A DNA stretch of 13,971 bases from NCBI GenBank assembly GCA_003118195.1, contig BEXV01000204.1:19913-33883 (forward strand), in the 5' to 3' direction. Numbering within the stretch: the first letter of the stretch is position 1; every line of letters starts with the position of its first letter. This document shows positions 1 to 7,300 of the stretch, one piece after another. The position numbers and the translations under genes are program-made. Under the pieces are notes generated by a model. That model ran no database searches and was not told the origin of the DNA. It worked only from the letters and a program-made list of their open reading frames with translations. Source of the stretch: Hemicentrotus pulcherrimus (Eukaryota > Echinodermata > Echinoidea > Camarodonta > Strongylocentrotidae).

Positions 1-98
1 TGTTTTAAATATATCTCTTTATATCATTTGTTTTAAATATATCTCTTTATATTATATGTTTTAAATATATCTCTTTATATTATTATGTTTTAAATAAC
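1..98. repeat. AT-rich minisatellite, 28-29 bp unit, about 3.4 copies
   Basis: Units beginning TGTTTTAAATATATCTCTTT start at 1, 29 and 57, and a partial fourth starts at 86. The first three are nearly identical, differing mainly in the last few bases (ATATCATT, ATATTATA, ATATTATTA). The array is cut by the left edge of the window, so its full length is unknown. Confidence 0.9.
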
Positions 99-307
99 TC
101 TACGATCTGCAATAGCCGGCCCTCTACGTCTCCGGACTTGCTCACTAAAGACTGGAACATGTTCCCTTCTCTCGGCAACTCGCTGCTATGCGTTGAGCCG
201 AGTTGTTCAATAGTAATGAGATTTGTCTGTAGCCGTAAGCGTTTCGTAGCCAGGTAGCACAACAACACTGCATCTGACGACACGATTTCCTTGCCAAAAG
301 GTAACAT
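83..307 (-). CDS. possible coding exon of a divergent minus-strand gene, unrecognised
   Basis: An open minus-strand frame runs from an ATG at 307 to a TAA at 83-85 (74 residues). A further in-frame ATG at 379 would extend it to 98 residues. The 74-residue part starts MLPFGKEIVSSDAVLLCYL and ends LLQIVELFKT. Its composition looks protein-like: mixed hydrophobic and charged residues, no low complexity, and higher GC than the AT-rich flanks. The ATG at 307 has A at -3. I do not recognise the family. The end runs into the minisatellite, so the terminal residues FKT are encoded at the edge of repeat sequence. It could be the last or only exon of a gene divergent from the C1orf87-like gene, or a chance ORF. 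No splice sites were established. Confidence 0.25.
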   Translation of the reverse strand: MLPFGKEIVSSDAVLLCYLATKRLRLQTNLITIEQLGSTHSSELPREGNMFQSLVSKSGDVEGRLLQIVELFKT

Positions 308-379
308 TATTTTGGTGATTTTAAGAAATGAAAATAAATGTGGACATAAAATGTAACTCTTTATACCGCAAAGCGACAT

Positions 380-748
380 TTAAACTGCATCTAAGTCTTA
401 TACAATATCAGTTATATCGTCTAAACACTATTTTCTGCAGCTGCTATGCTGCTACTAGCTACTGCTAGCTGCTTGAACTTGGCCATGGCCTTGCCCTCGC
501 CTTGCGTTGGGGATTGCATGGGTGTCGACCGTCGGATCGGGACACCTAACTTTGTCGTTTTGATTTTTAAGACAGAATACACACTAAGCCGCGATCAAAC
601 CTGGGTGTATTTGTAATTTATTAAATAGACGATATACCCTGTGAATCACTGAATGATTCCTGAGAATTTACGTCGGCCTAGATCTACCAAAATCGTTCTA
701 CAGTTTGAGTTTGGAACTTTGGGTACGCATCCGATCCGCATAACAGGA
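380..748. other. upstream region with no supported gene
   Basis: There is a GC-richer patch at about 460-545, unlike its AT-rich surroundings. On the minus strand it carries a 32-residue ORF (519 to 421) starting MQSPTQGEGKAMAKFKQ and ending in an Ala-rich stretch. This could be an exon of a divergent gene or unannotated 5' sequence. The rest shows no conserved feature. Confidence 0.4.
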
Positions 749-820
749 GGCGAGTTGGCTCAGTCGGTAAAGCGACTGCCTGTCGAACCAAAGATCCCGG
801 GTTCGAATCCCACCCAGGCG
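749..820 (+). repeat. tRNA-derived SINE head (degenerate tRNA-like sequence)
   Basis: A perfect RNA polymerase III box A, TGGCTCAGTCGG, lies at 756-767, and a perfect box B, GGTTCGAATCC, at 800-810, with tRNA-like spacing. The D-stem keeps 3 of 4 pairs. Only 3 of 5 T-stem pairs remain, and the flanking 7-mers do not form an acceptor stem. It is therefore not a functional tRNA but a tRNA-derived SINE head or tRNA pseudogene. The body to the right (from 821) has no clear end, though short TAGATC-type repeats occur at 941-960. A plus-strand ORF over 653-922 simply reads through this element. Confidence 0.75.
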
Positions 821-918
821 TTGTGCGAGTCTGTGACAGTAAAAAGGTGCCAGAATATCATCGTATTGGGGTATTCATACAACCGCCTGAAACCATCCTG
901 TTTCCAAATGTTGGTTAG

Positions 919-957
919 CTAAGTCTAGACTTAGTAAGCAAGCATAGATCTAGATCT
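919..957. repeat. two perfect palindromes
   Basis: CTAAGTCTAGACTTAG (919-934) is a perfect 16-base palindrome, and AGATCTAGATCT (946-957) is a perfect 12-base palindrome. They lie within a TCTAGA/AGATCT-rich stretch that may be the tail of the SINE-like repeat to the left. No function is evident. Confidence 0.7.
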
Positions 958-1173
958 AAAGACACTTTAGTCTTTACTAGTCTATAGACACTACCATTAT
1001 CATTAATGTTTACTTGCTAATCAAAATGAAACACTGCACACTGTTAAAGTGTATAATTCTTTGTCCTATATAGTGGTTCTTCAAACTTTAACTTATATGT
1101 ACAGATGATAAATGCATGTTCCATAGCCTTGTTCATACTTACCATTTACTATGTACTTAAGCCTAGGCACAGG

Positions 1174-1197
1174 ATGGATCAAGAGTGGCCAACATGA
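1174..1197 (+). promoter_or_regulatory. upstream ORF overlapping the main start codon (ATGA)
   Basis: ATG at 1174 opens a 7-codon ORF (MDQEWPT) whose TGA stop, 1195-1197, overlaps the main ATG at 1194-1196 in the four bases ATGA. The upstream ATG has A at -3 and G at +4, a strong initiation context. The main ATG has A at -3 but A at +4. If the transcript begins upstream of 1174, this arrangement would be expected to control translation of the main protein. The transcription start is not visible; a weak TATA-like CCTATATAG occurs at about 1066-1074. Confidence 0.55.
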
Positions 1198-1321
1198 GCA
1201 GACGATCTAATGCGTCGAACGCACGGAATGCTCCGTTTGGGACGGACATCCAACCAACGGTCAAGACAAGAATCATTGGTGGGAAAACGGTAGAAATAGC
1301 TGTAAAGACTCCACCCGCAAG
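1194..1321 (+). CDS. C1orf87: coding exon 1: start codon and conserved N-terminal motif
   Basis: This exon encodes residues 1-42 plus two bases of codon 43 and ends at donor AAG|gtaaat. After a Ser/Asn/Arg-rich start (MSRRSNASNARNAPFGTD) comes VKTRIIGGKTVEIAVKTP. This resembles the N-terminal VKIIGSKHFQYLVEKP of human C1orf87 as I recall it, and it fixes the reading frame and the choice of ATG at 1194 over the out-of-frame ATG at 1174. A minus-strand ORF over the same bases is a shadow. Confidence 0.85.
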
Positions 1322-4300
1322 GTAAATATTTACAGAACTTTCTTTATATTCATGAATAAACACTGTTTTATTTATCAATGTCTTAAGTTAAAAGCATTGA
1401 TTAAAACTTATGAGTTTCTCAGTAGATGGAGAGAAGAAGAAAAAAAAACATACAAATTAAATAATAAAATTAAACATCAAGTGGCCAAAATCCTATGAAA
1501 TTTTTAAGGGACACAAAGGGAATTAAAAAGTATTTATTAACTCTCTTGTTTTTTTCTTTGCTTTGTTCGTTTGTTCCATTTAAGCAGTTACTTTAAAATG
1601 ACCTTCAACAGAAAAGTTAGTGTGTAGTCCTACATATATGTATTCTGATTGATGAATACTTTCATTACGTTAAAATAAGGAGATAATATCCCTATGAACC
1701 TTGACCCCTTGACAGTGTTGGTAGCCGGGTATCCTCCGGGTCTCTGCAGACAGGGCCCCATGGCACCCCTCCTATGCAGTACCAGCCTCCTGTGAATGAG
1801 AGCAACCATGGCAGCTACAATAACAACCCAAATCCTGTAAGCAAACCAACAAACTAAGATGCATTTGATCTATGTTTATTTATTTATAGAAAAAAGTGTT
1901 TATTTTGATGGTGAGGCAGACAAAATCTTGTTTCTCTTTTTGGGCAACAATTTTTAGAGTTTGTTAGTTGATGCCACCCTGAAACCATAAATTTGCATTT
2001 AAAACATTTTGTTATTCCTTGAGAAGGTGGTTTATGCAATTTTTCGTACTTAAAGTGCACTTCATGAGACTAAAATTTTAAAACTACCTATACTTTAAAC
2101 CATCAACAAACCATTAATTTATTTACTGTAATTATAAAGGATTAAATTAACTTTTGAATATTATTGGTTCAGAGTTAAGGTTACATGAATCTGCCTTTTG
2201 GCAAAGTGAGTTTAACAGTTGTTTCAGAATTCTTACCTAAGTTATGTTTTCAAAATGTAATCAATTGAAATACTTATGTCTGTTTAAACATAGTTGCCTG
2301 GTAACTACCGCAACATCTACTCCCAGACGGCACCCAGAGACTCCAGCAACTCACACATCCATGGCAAAGGGAATCACTATGATGGCAGGCCTGGAGCCCC
2401 AAGGTTGGTTTATATTCATGATCCTTTCTTAACAAAAAGGAATACACCAAAAATTAAAGATGGGAATATATCATAGCTCTGATTTATTTCATATTTTTGA
2501 GGTTTTTTGTTGGTTCTTTTTTGTTCTTTCTTAAGAACTGGACATATTTTTGATGATTCTCTTTTGAAATAGGTTTATATCTACCAAAGATACCTAAATC
2601 TAATTAGTGATGTTTCTGGATCAAGGTGTTTTGTTGAACAATGGATTTCAAAAGCAGCTGTCACTTCAATGCTTCTTTTGTTATGCCTCCGCCACCGAAG
2701 GTGGTGCCGGAGGCATCATGTTTTCGGGTTGTCCGTCCGTACGTCCGTACGTCCGTCCCGTTTGACCGTTATCGCAATATCTCAAGAACCATATAAGATT
2801 TAAACTTCAAACTTAAGGATAGTATGTATCATCATAGGAAGACGATCTGATTAGATTTTGGAGTACGTATGTCAAAGGTCAAGGGTCACAGAGGTCAACT
2901 TGAGTTTGTTAGCGCAATATCTCAAGAACCATTTGAGATTTAAACTTCAAACTTAAGGATAGTATGTATCAACATAGGAAGACGATCTGTCTAGATTTTG
3001 GAGCACGTAGGTCAAAGGTCAAGGGTCACAGAGGTCAACTTATGAAATTCCATACATTGAGATCGTTATCATAATATCTCAAGAACCACTGGAGATTTAA
3101 ACTTCAAACGCAATGATAGTGTGTATCACCATAGGAAGACAATCTGATTAGATTTTGGAGCACGTAGGTCAAAGGTCAAAGGTCACAGGTCACAGAGGTC
3201 AACTTATGAAATTCCTTGTATTGAGTTTGTTAGCGCGATATCTCAAGAACCATTTGAGATTTAAACTTCAAACTTAAGGATAGTATGTATCATCATAGGA
3301 AGACGATCTGATTAGATTTTGGAGCACGTAGGTCAAAGGTCAAAGGTCACAGGGCTCATTATGTTTTCAAAAAATGGCTCCTGATCGCCTTATCTCAAGA
3401 ACCGATCGATGGATTCCTGCCAAACTTGGGTCATGTATGTATCTTGCAGAGCCAATGAGCTGAATAGATTTTGGGGTCACTAGTTCAAAGGTCACAGGGC
3501 TCATTATGTATGCACAAAATAGCATAACCCCTGAAATACACAAACTTATACTCTCGTCACGCCAAGTTATACTTCCAGTCATAGTTCCTAGCGGACCTTT
3601 CGGAAGAGATGAACACAAGGTACAAGGTACAAATAGCTTGTGATCGCATTATCATGAGAACCCATATACAGATTACCATCAAACTCATGACATGTATATG
3701 TATCTTGCAGAGCCAATGAATTGATTAGATTTTAGGGTCATCAGGTCAAAGATCATGGGGCTCATTATGTATGCCTATAAATAGCTTGTGAGTGCATTAT
3801 CATTAAAAAACTGACAGATGGACTACAATCAACTTGAATTTTAAAAATTGCTCTATGGCGGAGGCATCATTTTCGACTGCGCGCAGTCAAAATTCCATCT
3901 TGTTTATTGTTGAATCTAGAGCCCTTCCTCCAATCCATGCTTTGGACCACAGCCATGACCATGGTGACGATGATGACGTCTGGTCAGAAGACATGGCCCA
4001 GGAAGACCTTCCCAACATCAAGGATATCCTCCAGAAGCCCTTCCCAGTTCACATGGGTTCCTCACCTGCCCTGTCCCCTATCAACAACAAACGTTCTCTG
4101 ACGGACCAGGTCTCAGAGCACCTGGTTGGGTACGACCCTCTCCACTTCAAGGAGATGTACACGGAGCTTGCTGAGTTTGATCACGGATTGCTCGGCTACG
4201 TCAGCCAGCCTCAGATGAACATGATCGCCCACAAGCACAAGGTGCCCATTCCGATTTCAACCTTGAGGTTGCTCTTCTCAAACTTTGCCAAGGGTTCCAA

Positions 4301-7300
4301 CCCCGACCAGGTGAACTATGAGAAGCTGATTCAGTTCCTGGCTCGAGCGCAGCTTGGATCAGCCAAGGCACAGACATTGCTGGAGGATGATGTCAAAAAG
4401 TAAGTTCAAATCTCTCAAAACGACCAGTGATCATTTATAAGATGTTGGATGTTGTGGTATTGGCATTGTGATGTTGAAACTATTTTGATATCCTCAAGTC
4501 AGGCAGTCACTTCATATAAAAGAGAATGGGAAAGTTCTCCTCTTCAGATAAAGTTGTGAGCTTTAAAGCAATCATTTGCAAGATGTCAAAAATATCGAAA
4601 CTATTTTCATACCTTCTTAAATTGAAGATAGTTACATTATCAGTGCAATTGCTTTAAAAAAAGTTCTAAATTAGAATTATCTTTCAAATGCTGTTGGAAT
4701 TTAACCTTTTCATTTTTTTTTGGCCTGCAAAAATGGACACAGTGCCTTTAATAGCACATAGACCATAGGGAGACTTCCTTGTCTCGGGACACATACAGAG
4801 TTTAGGCATCTTGTTTGAAAGTCTCATGATCAAATCAACTACCAGTGGTTGCCCACTTCATGCTAGATTTTTTCAAATCAGTCTTCTTATAATTACATGT
4901 ATTTTACTTTATCCAGGTTTGTGCATGAAACAAACGGCGATGAGAGAACAGATCATGAATTGGAAAGACTCAATGCTCAGATCAAAAGATTCGAGGAGAA
5001 AGAGGAGAAAGAGCAAAAAGAGGAAGAAAGGAAACTAAACGAGAAGAGGGACAATAAAAATCGGAAGTAAGTTATTCTTTACCTGCCTTCATCTTCCCTT
5101 TATGGATTTATCAAATTAAACTTCTAATTTCTAGCTTTTGACAATTTCAAAACATCCTCACAGTAATCTGAATGTTTCTTCAGATGTTAATTGATATTAG
5201 TAATAATGATAATAATGATGATGACGACGACGACAATGATGATGATGATGATGTTGATGATGCTGTTAATAATATTAAGAAGAAGAATAGTTGTGCTGTT
5301 TAAAGATGTTGATTTTAATTATGATCTGTTGACTTCAACAGATCAAGAAAGAGGTTTATCATGCCAGGAGGAAGAGTGATATTACTTGTTGAAATATAAA
5401 GCATATATCATAGCAATTAGTTTATGTGTATAATTGATCAGCATTGTTTCTTTCTCTTATTTGCATTTTAGAGAACAGGAAAAATGGAAGCCATCATTTG
5501 ATACAAGGTTAGTTCTTCACCTTGATATTTCTATATCATATTTCCAGGAAATGTTTCCAATAGTCTTTGCTATATCAGCAATATAGTTTTGTATTGTGTA
5601 CGGAAATGTGTGGTTATATATATATATATATATACATGCAATGGTAATGACGTTACAGCCTTAACATGAATGCCATGCACTACTGACTGATGTTTGGAGC
5701 ATGTATAAAGCTTTCTTCTTATTGAAAAATCTTAACAAAGTAGAGAATTAAATCTAAAGCAAAGAGTTTTTAGCACTTCCTTGTCGGGATATCAATGTTT
5801 AAAAAAGGGGGAATCTTATGCTCTGAGTGAAGGAAACCAACTTAGTGTGGAAAACACACACTTTTTCAAGACCAGGGGGGCGTTTCACAAAACTTGTCAT
5901 CAGTGACAAATGACAGTTTTTGTTATAAGCTACTGAAATCCTTGCTTCTGATTGCTTATCAGCAGATTTGTCACTGATTTTTGTCATTGAAAAAAGGCTT
6001 TGTGAAATGCCTCCCAGGTTGTCAAACTGACATCAGCATGAGATTTCAATGTTTCTTTGAATATCAGAAAACGTCTGAAGACATCCTATTTTTAAGATGT
6101 TATGTTGATTTATAGGTTTATGGGATCAATTAAAAGCTGTATCAATATCTGGCAGAGGTTCACCAATAAGATTGTGGTATTTTACTTCATAGAATTTTTT
6201 TAATGTGATTGAGACTTGCTAGAAATCAAGTACATGTAGTTGCACAAAAACCTCAGGCTTTACACTATTTCATCAAATTCCAGAAAACCTCTGAAGACAT
6301 TTTCCGAGTTGGAAGATGCAATGTTGATTCGAATGCTTGAGGAGCAGTTCACAGATGGCAAAAAGAAACAGACCATCAATACAGAAGGCATGAGGGAAAT
6401 GTGCCTCAAGAAAGACAGACAGAAACAGGGAACTTTCTCCAGGAGAGATGTAAGTCAAAAACCCATTTCATTTCTGCGAGCTTTCCGCAGAAGCATTGTT
6501 TGATGGTTTGTTTTTACCATGTTTGCTTGTAAGTAAACAGCCAGGGGATTTTAATTGGGATTAATGCCTTTAAAAGGGCATTAGTACATTCATTTTGGTC
6601 ATGAACATGGTGCCTCACAGTTTAATACGAGACCACTGCTCTATTACTGAGCCATCTTGCCTCAGCAGTGGTTGTCGGTCTTCTCATTTCTTAGGAAATA
6701 CAATGACCATTTCTAAGGAACCACTGGTTAATATAGAAATCAAAACCACCATTTACATTTTATGTAAACCAATGACATTGAATAATCACTCACTCTGAAT
6801 ATTGATATCCTTATGGTGTGTAATGATCAAGTAAGGCCATGTTCAGTTATGATGTGGCAAAACCACAGCATTCAGCTTAAATAAGAATAGGAACAAAGAT
6901 TTGAGAAACAGAGTAAAGATTTATCTTGACCTTAATGAATTTATGACTTACTGCAACAAAATTGTTGCTCATCAGATGCGGTGCATGATCCAAATTGTTA
7001 AACTTTAATGTGTTTTGAAATGATTAATTTCAGCTGGATGATTTGTTTCTCTACTATCGGATACCAGTCCAAGGCTCACTTCTGAACAAGATGATACAGA
7101 GGATAGATACCGGTGATGGCCAATTGAGGTGAGGAGTAGGTTTCTTAGAGCATGATATAACCCTACACTGTCATAATATAGCTTTATTTTGTATGCAAAG
7201 AGGCAAACTACATTTGTAGTGCTAATTTTGCAATTTGAATTTTGATGTCTTCATGTGGCAGAATGAATATATTACACTCACTTTTTTGTTTCTTCATACA

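Larger units (their letters stand above)
5508..6283 (+). other. intron 6, with TA repeat and a foldback element
   Basis: A 776 bp intron containing a 20-base TA run (5615-5634) and foldback element copy 1 (5872-6018). The acceptor CAAATTCCAG ends at 6283. No coding is seen. Confidence 0.75.

Noticed and set aside
749..820. Functional tRNA gene
   Set aside because: A and B boxes are perfect but the acceptor stem, part of the T-stem and the anticodon stem do not pair.
653..922. Plus-strand 89-residue ORF
   Set aside because: It reads straight through the tRNA-derived SINE and has no protein-like features outside it.
3367..3618. Minus-strand ORF of 83 residues, and similar ones at 10824-11147 and 11197-11466
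   Set aside because: They are translations of the tandem units of the Helitron-like elements. The same peptides (such as FIGSA, IHDQSLAGI) recur within and between ORFs because the DNA repeats.
2770..3790. CRISPR-like array (regular repeats)
   Set aside because: Units are 140-160 bp, diverged and contiguous without unique spacers, and the DNA is animal nuclear sequence.
3834..3919. Open frame extending exon 4 upstream to an ATG at 3834
   Set aside because: This stretch is the 3' end of the Helitron-like element. Exon 3 phase and the acceptor at 3919 define the exon start.
5191..5379. Met/Thr-rich 62-residue ORF
   Set aside because: Product of the GAT-type microsatellite.
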